A stretch of DNA of 64,000 nucleotides from Oscheius tipulae (Eukaryota; Nematoda; Chromadorea; Rhabditida; Rhabditidae). Below are positions 13,501-25,900 of this stretch, piece after piece (the first letter of the stretch is position 1; every line of letters begins with the position of its first letter). The notes beneath the pieces are model-generated. The model made no database searches. It was not told where the DNA came from and saw nothing but the letters and a program-made list of their open reading frames with translations. A program made the position numbers and the translations under genes. Location of the stretch: NCBI GenBank assembly GCA_037178975.1, contig JASJZH010000003.1:1860001-1924000 (forward strand). Direction: 5' to 3'.

Positions 13501-16500
13501 AACTCATGTATTTTTGCAGTAGCGGCCGTGAACCCGTTCACGTGGCTCAGTCAGTTAGCGCTCTGACTATAAATCAAAAGCACTTGGCTTCGACTCCCGC
13601 GCGAGTTTGACCTTTTGTCCTCTGATAAAACCCTCGAAAACATTTTCGGAAAGATTCAATGAAATACATATAGATCCAGATCACTGCATTAGAACACAGG
13701 TTTCGCTTCAATCGTCGCTCCGCTGGACATCTTCAGAGAAGAAGGGCTTTGATAATTCTTGAGCTCTATTTCTTCATCCAAAAAGCAAAAAGCCTCGACG
13801 TCTAACCCAGTCTTCTGGACATAAGATGCATTCAACTGTCCCATCGTCTGATTCACAGTCACTTCGAACAATTTATCAGTTATATAAAATTTGTGTTCGC
13901 TGCAGGAGAGAAATTACTTGACGGCTTACCACCAGAAAGAGGTGTTGGTCTACTAACCCCCCCCCGGCATGGGTAAGTCAAAAAACTTTCTTCCATTCAG
14001 CTTAGAGCCACTAAGTACCTATGACCTGGAACCTTGGCAGTTTTTTGCTTTTATACCCATGGCCAGAAAAAAGAGACCCACTCGGAAGAAGGACAAGGAG
14101 CCATCTTTTACTCAGTATTAGAATGTCCGAAGTGTCGGAAATGAACTGTAAAATGTAGCATAGAAGCGTCTGAATTGATGCGGAGCACTAGATCGCTCCG
14201 CCAGGGCTGGTGAGAATGATACCCAAGCGGGGAAGCATATTTTGTAGTTGCATCCAGCCACGAACTTACCGCAGAACTGTCCTCGTACTGTCCCTTTACC
14301 ATGTACCTAATGCTAGGCCGATTAGACTGGGAAGAGACGTTCTAAAGAGCTGGATGGCAGGCTGTCTGTCAGTAAGAGACACTCTGGACGGAATGAGAAG
14401 ACATTTTGACATGGGACAGTATAAGATGGTGGAAGCTGATACATTCATTACGTTGTCAAGCTCCTAACAGAAGTGAGTCTTTCTCTCGTCCCGAAGATCT
14501 TCTTCATCCACTCCGGCCATTTCAGCGTCTTTCTTATTGCCAAGAAAAGCACGGCCATTTTCAAGAAAATTGACCAACAGCTCAGTACTGCCCCAAAAGA
14601 GACCATCACAACTGTCAGACCATGGCCGAAAACTATTCCATCAAGCGTAATGAAAACGACCGGTATGAGGGTGGAGCCATGGAGCAGGAGCTGGATCTTG
14701 CATGCGATCAGGAAAATTTGGTCTTACCATAAAAATCCATGCCCTGGTCAACTTTTTCTGCATTTTTATGGTCTGCGGAGAAAAGTTGCCGGCTTTGAAC
14801 CAACTGTTCAGAATGATCACGCTCGGGATCCCAGCGAAGATCACAATGAAGTAGACGACGAGCGTGAAGATGTATGTTACAATCATTCTCGGCGCCTAAA
14901 AATCTAGTCTGCAACAATTTTTCGGAGCACAAACAATGATAGTTACAGCTTGTGTCAGACGAACTTGTGTGGGATATGCTGTCTCGTTGTCAGGACAGTA
15001 GAAATCACAGCTAGGAAGAAAAAGCAGGTCCTCGCTGTTGGTTAGAAATAGACTCAGAAGAGGAATGAGTATAATGAGAAAAAGGAAGAAGAATCGAGCT
15101 AGGCGAGTATATTTTGATCTGAAAGAGACTGAGACTACTCAAAATGACACAGTGGCAGAAAGTATTTTATTTCATGCTTTTTTCTTACCCAGTTCTTTTC
15201 ATCTTGGTTCTATCAGTTCATTCCCGTACCGTCTCAGCTCGAGGGGTAGTTACTCTCTCATGCTTTCTAGATCCTGATGTATTCTCCCTGTACTGTCTCG
15301 GCATCCTGGCAAATTATTTTCCCTACAGCCTCGGTAAAAGAACCTATCCTCTCCCAGGCATTCAGAGAGAAAAATTCTCATTGATCTTTGTTCCCTGATA
15401 AACTCTGTTCCCTACTTTCGCAACAACGGAACTTTTGGTCTCCCGTACCGTCACTACATTCTAGTATTTTATCTCACATTCTTTCATGGTATCCCAAAGA
15501 GCTCTTTCCCTCTACAGTCACGGAAGTAAGGCATGTTCTCTCCTGTACCGTCTTGATACAATTGTGACTTTCATACTTTCTAGGTGTCCCGTCGAACTCT
15601 TTCACGTACTGTCTCGAGACTCCTACCATTTCTCTCTCATCCTTTCTTGGAACTCTCAACAAAATGTATTCCGTACGGTCTTGAAAGACAATACTACTTT
15701 ATTCTCTCCCGTACTATCTTGTTCGTAGCACCTTAGCCTGATACCGGTATTATAAGTACTATCCTAATTCAGATCCTTCGACTCACTTGACAAAGTAGAT
15801 CATTTTGTAGACCATTGCTCCTGCCAAAAAACCGTAGCTCATTAGACTCAAGCAGGAAACTATCTTCAAAACCAGTTGGATCAACCACACTGGGAGGAAA
15901 TTTCCTGCCAAGTATACGGCTCCATAAGGATACGTGATCACCTAAGGAACTTTTGAGGTTTAATCTGTTACTTACACTTAGCAGAGGCATCTGTAGTGCT
16001 GTGGCCAAGCAATGTATTCCCGCGTAGAGTAGGATAACATCTCTGTAGGCAGTGATGAATTCTTTGCTGTGAAAAATGCCGATGAAGAGGAGGAGCGAGC
16101 ATAGGAATCCAGCGGGAATGGCGAGACCCAGGTTACTATACTGGACGACGTTGTAGAGATGAACCGAGACGGGGTAGGAGCTCATTTCTGGGAGACCGAG
16201 AGGGAATGACCGGGAAAGACAGGCGAGGCGAAAACAATTTTCATTAGGACGAAAGACGCATTCTTGTATGGGAGGCTCTCATGCAAAACTAGGATGTGAT
16301 CTCGATCGAGAATCGTGTGAACCCTTGAGAAAGTTTTTGGGATAACGTTTTGCACCTTTCCTTCAACCTTTCCTCATTGGTCAACGTCAATAGAACTTTG
16401 CGAAGCAGTTTACTGGCCCAAGATAGCACTTTCCAAAACTTTGTAGAACAGCAAAACATCAAGAAATGCCATCATGAGCCTGGAAAGTACGGTTCGAAAC

Positions 16501-19500
16501 ATCTTTGCATCGAAAAACTTGATTTTGGAGCCCTAGAATCTGTTCCTCTGCATTTTTGACGCTCTCGTCAGCCGCCATAGCTCAGTCGGTTAGAGCGTGG
16601 GTCTAATAAGCCCAAGGTCGCAGGTTCGACCCCTGCTGGCGGCAAACTCTTTTTGATTTTTTTGAACATTTTATTTTACTTCAAAATCGAAACTTTAACT
16701 GGTAGAGCGCGTCCAGTCAATCTTCTCCAAATACTCCTCAAGAAACTTGAATACTGTAGGCTCCTCTTGACAGAATTGTACAGTATGATCAGCTTCAGGG
16801 GTATGACCCAATAGTACATGGCTACTGACAGCGATAGCAAAGCCAGACGTACATTTGATCCACTATTCATCGTTCTTTTGGTTAAGACAAACATGAACCA
16901 TGGAAGGATGGTAAACGTGTGAGCAAGGATCTGAAAAAGACACTTAAACCCACAAAAAAGCAAATACCATAAGCATCCAAGCTTTAGAGAGTCTCTTTTG
17001 TAAAGTCATGGTCTGCTGGGAAAAGTTTTGTCTCCTGAACCAACTGCTTAGAATGAATACACAGGGAAAGCCAATGAAGTAGACAAAAAGCCACATGAAT
17101 AGGTAGACTGACGATCTAACCATGAGAGTCGCCGATAGAGGCAGTCGGCCAGTCTGGGCAGCCAGCATCACCTTTTTGGGGTAGGTCGCGTTCTCGTGGA
17201 GACAGATCAGATCGCAGAGTTCTGCCAGATGTACATCAGCTTTTTCAGCCGCTAGAATATTGTAGGCTGCAGGAAGGACGGTGAACAGGAAGAGACAAAT
17301 GCGAATTGTTCGGGTCCAGGTGGGCCTAAACTGTAGTCTTTAACTGCCACTCTGCAGAAAAATCTCTTTAAATTGATACTGCCTAGAATTCGATTACACG
17401 GTCAGAAATATGCGAAAAATGGTGAAAATACAAATAAATTGAAAATTTCTTCTTCAAACACTGCCACCAGCGTTCAAATTCAGGCGCCGCTCTTCGTTGG
17501 AAACAGATTTTAACCGACTGAACTACGAGGGGCAAGCTAGCGCACACTCTCCAGAAAGTACAATAAGGCTCACTTCAACTCACCTCACAAACGTTATCAG
17601 CTTGTAGACGATGAGTCCTCCCAAGAGACTGAATCCGATTTGAACACAGACATCCGTGGCCACGGAAAAAGTATGCGATAACCACAGTGGGTAGATATCG
17701 CCCCAGAGAAAGACGACAATGCCGCTTGGGACAGAAGCCGCAGGCAAAATAGGAGCAGAGGCGACTCCCGTAAAGAAACAGACCACAGTGAAGGGTATGA
17801 TGATGTCTCTGTAGCTGTGAATATGCGTCCTTCTGTTGCGAATGAGGCCGAAAAAGAGGGTCAGACTCAAGACAAAAGTTGCCACAATTCCACTGACAAT
17901 ACTGATGTATTGGAGACAGTTGTAGATTTTGATTGGTAGCGGGTAGAATTCGGAACTCATAGTAATGTAGTAGTGATGGGAATCCGCCGACTTTGGGAAT
18001 CACCCTGTGTGAATGCTCACAGTGGGAAGAAAGTGCACTTCAGTTGAGACATTAGTTACGCAGCTATTGCTATAGTGACGGAGAATCGGAGAAGGTGCTC
18101 ACAATCAAATATTTCTCAGACTCTAAGCAATTCTCTCTCTCTAAGTCTATGTGTGTGCAGCCTGTTGTAGACAGGGTTTGGTGCAAGCAACCCGTGTTCA
18201 ATCCCGCCCAAGGACAAATATTTTGTTAAGTACTATGTTGTAGAGTTGAGTAAGAATACTCAATCATATTTGGAGGATTCCGGAGTCAGAACTAAGTTAC
18301 AGTCCTTCAAAGTTTTAACGCCAAAGTTGGTGTATTGCAAAGCCACTTGAACCACACGACCCGGGTTCAATTTACATGGGTAATCAACGTCTTGAATACA
18401 CTATTTTGTAAAGAACATGCTTAAGAATCGCTCACAACGTCTGATGTTGTCAGGTTAATAAGAATCTTGGCCTCTAAGGACGATGGCCAACCTTGAAATT
18501 TATTTCAAAATCGAAACTTTAACTGGTAGAGCGCGTCTATCCAATCTGCTCCAAACACTCCTCAAGAAATTTGAATACTGTAGGCTCCTCTTGACAGAAT
18601 TGTACAGTATGATCAGCTTCAGGGGTATGACCCAATAGTGCATTGCCACAGCCAGAGACAGCAAGCCCAAACGAACGTTGAATCCTCCAATGGTGGTCAT
18701 GTCTTTTGTCAAGGCGTATACGAGCCACGGGAGGATGAAAAATGTGTGGGCAAGAATCTGAATAGGGTGTTTGAAGCCTGAAAGTAGTCGCACCATGAGT
18801 ATCCAAGCCTTGGAGAGTCTCCTCTGCAAAATTATGGTGTGCTGGGAGAAGTTCTGTCTCCTGAACCAGCTGTTCAGTATAAAGACGCTTGGAATTCCGA
18901 TGAAGTAAACGAACAGCCACATGAAAGCGTAAATTGCTGAGCGTATGACGAATGTTGGTCTATCAGCATGTACGAGAGATTGACTTGTCAGCATCAACTT
19001 CTTCGGATAAGTCGCATTCTCATCTAGACAGACCAAATTGCATAGTTCCTCCAGGTGAACGTCTTTTTTTTCAACTGTGGCAATGTTGAAGACTGCTGGG
19101 AAGACTGTGAAGAGAAAAAGACAGATACGGATGGTACGGGTCCAGGTGGGTCTGAAATACTGGATGGGGTCACTGACAGTTTTTAGCCAGTGTCTGTCAC
19201 TATGATGGACAGTTACCGGCGTTTTCTTATGTTTCCATCGTTCTCTATGATAGCGTCCTCCCAATCATCCTGACTCTGTCAACCTACCCGCTTAACCTGC
19301 TCAATGATTACTCCATCCATTTTCTCAGGAATCGCTTTTTTTCACATGTACACGTTGTCCGATTCGTAAGCAAAGCCTTGACTGACCTTTTGAGCACAAA
19401 GAACGGTCAAATTGGAGGATTCTCGACTCGACTGTGTTAGTGACGGTTTACATTCCCTAGCTACTCCATTCTTTCTAAGAGTCTCTCGTTCACGTACTAT

Positions 19501-22500
19501 CATACTACTCTTTCTGTGATTCACTGTTCAAGTTCACCTGACAAATGTGATCAGCTTGTAGACTATAAGTCCGCCCAACAGACTGAATCCTAGTTGTAGA
19601 CAGATATCGGTTGCTGCCACAAACAAAAATGATAACCAGAGTGGATAGACATCACCCCAAATGAAAACAATAGTCCCACTAGGAATCGAAGCAGTCGGCC
19701 AGATGGTAGCTGCCGCGACTCCCGTTAAGAAACAGACCACAGTGAAGGGTATAATGATATCCTTGTAGCTATTAATATTAGTTCTCCTGTTCCGAATAAG
19801 ACCGAAAAAGAGAAGAAGGCTCAAAACGGTAGCTGCTCCGATCCCACTGACAATACTGATGTATTGGAGACTGTTGTAGAACTTGATGGTTAGGGAATAG
19901 TCGTCGTGGTCCATGCTGATCAAATGACGAAAAAGATATGGTTTTTGAAATGCCAAAGCTGTGAGAATGTTCACATTGAGAGAATGCACTTCAGTTGAGC
20001 GAGAGATTAGTACTACAGCAGTTGCTACAGTGACTGATGTTTGGGAAGTGTTCAGATTTAGTTGCCTTGTCTGTAGATTGTTGTCAGGTTGTGGAAAAGG
20101 AAATGCATTTCGTACAAATCCATTTCAGAGAATCACTGTTCCTGAGAAAAAGAATTAGTATACTTCTACTTGACATCAACTGGGGGGTCTCAATAGACAT
20201 GGAAAATATTTGTGTTTGTAGAGGATTAGAAGATGTTGTTTAGTTTTAGCGGAACGGGTATCAAAAAGTCCTGGACTGTCCTAGAAGAGAAACTACCATG
20301 ATCAGCGATGAATTTCCATCCATTACAGTATCATTAGATTACGATTGGCCCCAAGGTTCGGGGACATAATTCCATGTTTCATATGGTTCTTCCTGTCTAG
20401 AGCTATAATAGTTTCAAATCTGGTACTCAGCTTGTTCTTCAACGCTCTTCTTGCAATCCGCTCACTAAAAGTCTACTTAACACAAGCCCATCAATTTTCT
20501 TTAGAAATAAATATAGTAACTAACTACTAGAACTCTGACTCTGAATCCAAATAGCATGTGTGGCACGAAAATACTGTCAGCCGCAGGAGAATCTCATTCA
20601 TCTATTGTTACCACGGGTTTTGAGACAACTGCAATAGCGTAGGAGGTAAATTCTTGTAATCTGTAGGTACTGTACTCAGTCGGAAGGTCCTAGAGAATAT
20701 CTCAACGAGAAGTCGGACTAGTCCAATTGAAGCTGGGAAATTTCAACATGCTTCTAACTGAATAGTAGATGATGATAGATCGGATTGGGAAGATCCAATA
20801 GATCATGCAGAGGCAGATCTAAACACGTATTCTTAGACGCAACTGTACCTCCTTACCGTGGTCAGGAACAGACACACCTGATCTCTATAGGGAGTCCCTG
20901 ACAGTTTCATGGCCTGACCGTAGACAAAGCCATGAAGGAAGCCTATGCATTGGAGGAGGATCTGAAGTGGGTATTTGGAAAAGTTCCTTGAACTCACGAT
21001 GGCTCCCCATGCCCTGAGCAATCGGGACTGGAGATGTCTGGTAGCCTGAGAGAAATGTCCTCTTTTGAACCAATGGCGGAGCAGGAACATGCAGGGTAGT
21101 CCCAGAACAATGGCCACCAAAAAGGTCAGATTGTCCAAGATGATGTAGGATGGCTAAAAATAGTACTCTTTCAATATGAGGGAAACTGACCGATCTTGGA
21201 GCCACATCCCTCGTTGTCAAGCTCATAGGCCAACTGATATTCGCGTCTAGACAGATCAGATTGCAACTGGGAACCAGTTGAAGATTTGTGGTAGATGGGT
21301 CCGGGAAGAAGGAGTACGGGTAGAAGACAACGAAGAGTAGTTTCCCACTGGGGTCTGGAAACATTCAGTGAACCATTGGCCTACGTTCCTGGCGGGGCTT
21401 TTTGGAGGCTATCCACAAAGTCACACAAACTATCACCTATGCCGTTTCAGTATTTCAACACATTTTGACAGTCTGGATTCGAGGACTCTACAAAGCTTCA
21501 CCCATACTTTTTTTCGGAAAACTGGTGAGGCGTATTCTGTAGCATCTTGGTTGAAATACTGACCTTCTTCACTTTATCCCAGAACCCAAAGTCTCCTACA
21601 TAAACATACCTCATCAATGTGATGCCTTTGTAAACCATTCCCGCAGCTACCACTTCTGCAGCCAGTTTGATCATAAAGTTCCCGAGATTCACGAAAATGT
21701 AGAGCAACCAATCTGGATAGTACTCCCCAAGGAAGAAGCCCTGTCCTGTGGGAAATGTTATATACTGAAATTTGAAGTATTCAATTCAAAACTGGAATAT
21801 ACCGCTCCGGTCGGGACGTAAAGCAATACTGTCAGTCCATTGGTCAGGCTCATCAGAAGGACAATGTCCACGTATTTGTTCTTTTTCTGGCTGAGTAGGA
21901 TCCCCAAAACGACGGGGAAACTGTATACGATTGTGGCGATCCATGAGCTAATGAGGGTAATGTACTGGACACCGTTGGCTATTCTTATATAGGGAGGAAA
22001 GTCTGAAAATCTTGAGTCTTTTTCTGTCCATCTGCCTCTCTGTGGTTCTGTCTCTGCGTCTAAGTCTCTCTGTTTCTCAGCGTCTCTATCTCTATGTGTC
22101 TGTCTTTCTGCATCTCTGTCTCTCTCAATACAAACCTATATCCATAATCCAAAAATAGGATCAATTTTAAACAACAGTAGAAGCTGAAAATGTAGCCGGG
22201 AATGGGAATGTTTTCAGTCAGACAACTTTATATAAACAGTCGGATTATGCAGGAAGTTAGAATTTATAGACATTTATCCCTGAAGAATGGGACTTTTGTA
22301 CTAGATGCTAATCCGGAGGGAAAAGAATTTGTACGAGATGCCCTATGTTTCAAAAAGAATCAGCGCCTTGGAAGTAGTGAGTCAATTCTAAAGATTCTAT
22401 AGCATTTTTGGTTCCGCTGAATTCAAAAATTTGTTTTCTCTCCGAGCCGGAATGGGTACTTTGATGATACACGGACGCAATTTCCATGAGTTTTCGATTG

Positions 22501-22876
22501 CAGTCTCCTACAACAAATTTGCAATTTAAAACTTTTTGCTGCTCCAATACTTAAGCGAAGTTTTTTTTTGCTTCTTCTAATTATGATGTTTCTGTTAAAA
22601 CATTAAGGAATGAGAACATTTGGGAAATGCGTTCGAATACCATCAAAGTACCCAGAGGTAGAACTGAAGCTGTCGTAGAGAGTTTCATTCATTGGAATCG
22701 ATGAGATATCAAACGTTTATCAATTGACTTGAATATCTGAATCGATGTCACTGTCTCTGTCATATACTCCCTGTCTCTCTGCCAACTGGGCTCCGTTTTC
22801 CACTTTTCATCAATTACTCTGTCACTGTTTAACAGAACAGAGACAGACTCTACCGTCCTTTCCCTGTCAGTCATTC

Positions 22877-22950
<74 letters not shown>

Positions 22951-25900
22951 TGAGCAGTGAGTGTCATTCTGGATAAGTTGCCTTGAACATACACATATGT
23001 CCTGCCTGTGTTAGTTTGTCTGTCACTCTCTTCTTGCTCTCTACACTCTGCACCAGTCAACCCTTTTGTTCCTTCATTATTCTCTGAACTTCCCCCGACT
23101 CTGTTCAATGACAGTTCGGCCTGTATTTTTCAAACGTTCTGTTTCTCGATCGCTGTAACCACAGTGACTGAAATATATAAAGTCAAAGAGTGACTCTATT
23201 TCCAGCCTTGAAGTCTTTGGCAGTGATAGACGTGACATTTCCGCTCGAATACTTTGCCATTCCAAACTTGCGACCTTCAATTATCACGTGGGAGGAACTC
23301 ACTCAAGTGGGAAAGCTTCCAGTTTTTACTCAATCGAGCCTGCAACACGGAAGTCTGTCAAGATAAACATGTATGTAAACTTTCATACTCAAAGACAACT
23401 ATCGTGTTCTTGAATGGTGATTCACGGAGCTTACAGCCAGCGCTGTCGTAGACGTCTGTCTAACTTTGAACCTGTCCAGGAGTCTCATAACCCATTTCGG
23501 GTATCTCAATAGTTTGCGGACGGTCCAGAAGATGCAACGAAGGGGGATTAGCCAGTAGACTATGATGACAGAGATCTGGAATATCACTGTCACTGTCATC
23601 ATCTCTCTACCCACCGTAGTCAAAACCACAGTTGCTTGAGTAGCAATCGATGCTGGTAGGTACGGGGCCAGACGATAGACATTGTCTGGAAGGTAGAAGA
23701 AGAACTGGAGAAGAATCTAAATAACAGACTGTTTCATTTGTGACTCTTGTCCTACCATAGCCAGCCAAGCCTTCATCAATCTCCTCTGCAGACTCAGGGT
23801 TCTAGACGAGAAACCTCCTCTGTTGAACCATCTGTTCAGGATCAGAATGCTAGGAACACCGGCCACGACAACTATCAGATACATGAAGTAGTTTAGTCCA
23901 TAGCTAAGGGTCTAAAATGGGTACAAGATTCCAATGTGGCATGTCAACTGACCGCCTTCTCCGTGACATCCCTCATGTACTCTCTCGACGGTGACAGGAC
24001 TGTCCAGTCGGGACAAATAAAGTCACAAGTGTAGGTGACCTGTACCTTGAACCTGTTCAAGTAGTAATTCTGAATCAGGGGTATGGGCAAGGTGATACAG
24101 TACAGAAGGAGACGTGACGCCGAGGCATATTTGGGTTTCATCAGGAAAATGACCTTGTAGACCATGGAAATTGCCAATAATTCAGCCGAAATACTTGCCA
24201 GAAGATCGGCTATAGTAGCTAGGATAAAGACAAGCCAGGTTGGGTAGTTTTTGGCAAAGAGATAGATCAATCCAGTGGGGAAGGTCAGGATCTGAAGATG
24301 TTTCAATTTGGAATGGTAGTTCTCAACACCAAGACATAGCGTTTCCAATTTTCCATGCTCTACAAAATTGTAGAGCAGATCAAAAACTATAATTTCGCAG
24401 AACATCGCAAAGCTGAAAGATCATCTTGATCTTGATGCCAAAAACTGATGACGTTAAGGACCAAAGCGCGTTACTGTTACTAACTGTGCCTTTTTGAATT
24501 CTCCTTCCAAAATCGATCGCTGCGTGATCAGGTGGCCGAGTGGTTAAGGCGTTGGACTGCTAATCCAATGGGGTTTCCCCGCGTGAGTTCGAATCTCATC
24601 CTGATCGAATCTTTTTCGCATTTTTAGACTGAACTGACCGGGAACAGAAAGGCGTACAAGAAAACAGCCACCAGATGAACAAAGGACAGGACCAGGAGTA
24701 TATCCTTGTACTTGTTCTGATTGTCTTTCGAGTACAGTAAACCAATGAAGACAATGAAAGAAAATACCAGGCCCGCGACAATTGCAACACCCTCAGTGGC
24801 ATATTGTATGGAATTAAAAACCTTGACGTATAGGAGATTCTCCGTCATTGAGCAGAAGAAAACGGTTGACTGCACCTCAAAGTTAAGGGCGGTGCTCTTT
24901 TTGAACCCCTGTTTTCGGATCACGTGGGGGAATACATTTTGTACGGAAGTTCTGCTTGTCCTAGCTGACAGATGGGAATCTTGGCATCATTAGCCTTGAG
25001 TTTCTCACAGGGGGTAACATAAACCCTAGGGAAAGCTCTCATGTTGGCATGTGAGAGTATGATCTTTGTACAGAGATGCTTCGCATTGACTGAATCTTCT
25101 ACTGGTGTGGCAGTTTGAGCAGGAAACATCAGAAAGAGATGGACGAAGTAAGAAGTAGATTTGACTCTTTGATGGTCACTGAGCTCTCACTCTCTGAAGA
25201 GTCTCCCAGAAGTTTAGCAACAGATCCGAGAGATTGTCAACGATTTGATCATGACAAAACTTCAGTGTCTCTACAAAGGAAAAATACATTCGCATCGTCT
25301 TTCCCACTGACTGTTGGAAATGTCACGGTACAGTTACAGTACCGTCGGACTACCTAAACCGTCCAAAACAACCTACTTTGATAAGCCTGTCCATGACTTA
25401 GAAAATATGCTGTCAGCCTTTCTATTTCCCAGTTGTTCGTTGTCTGCTTTTAACATCATCTTTCTCATCATCGAGGAATAAGGATCTTGAACGTTTTCCG
25501 AACGTTTTCCTGCTGAGCAGATGTTACATAATAAGCCCTACGAAAATTGTCAAGAGTCACTCCTCTTTATGGGCAGCTGTCAGGGTGTTCTGCCATTGTC
25601 AGAAGATACATTACTTTACGTGGCCGACAATCTTCCATCCATCTCAACGTTGATTGTTGATCAAAGATTAGATTTTCCAAGTCAACTCCGAACCCATGTT
25701 TTGCGCTCTGATAGCTTGCCAGTCGTCAGTGGTCCCTCCGATTATGTTGTGGCTTTTGCAACTATTCCAAAGCGCTATTCTGTTACTTTTGCTGCTTCAG
25801 CGCCTCTCTCAAAGAGCACAATGCCATGTGAACACCTTGTTATGTCTTTTTTGCGACAGATCTCTGGTGTATCGAAGATCTTGGAGAGCTAGAAAGAGCA

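Noticed and set aside
18500-19264. Single 254-codon exon for the Rec6 C-terminal half with 37 extra N-terminal residues
   Set aside because: The alignment with Rec5 places an intron before RPTWTRTIR and another 36-base intron after the TM6 start. The extra residues are intronic.
21191-21354. Frameshift in Rec7 making it a pseudogene
   Set aside because: The frameshift appears only with the acceptor at 21355. The acceptor seven bases inside (gaccccag|T) restores an open frame through the whole gene.
22689-23108. Long minus-strand ORF with a His-Thr run
   Set aside because: It is simply the translation of the (GT)n microsatellite and flanking GTCTCT-rich sequence.
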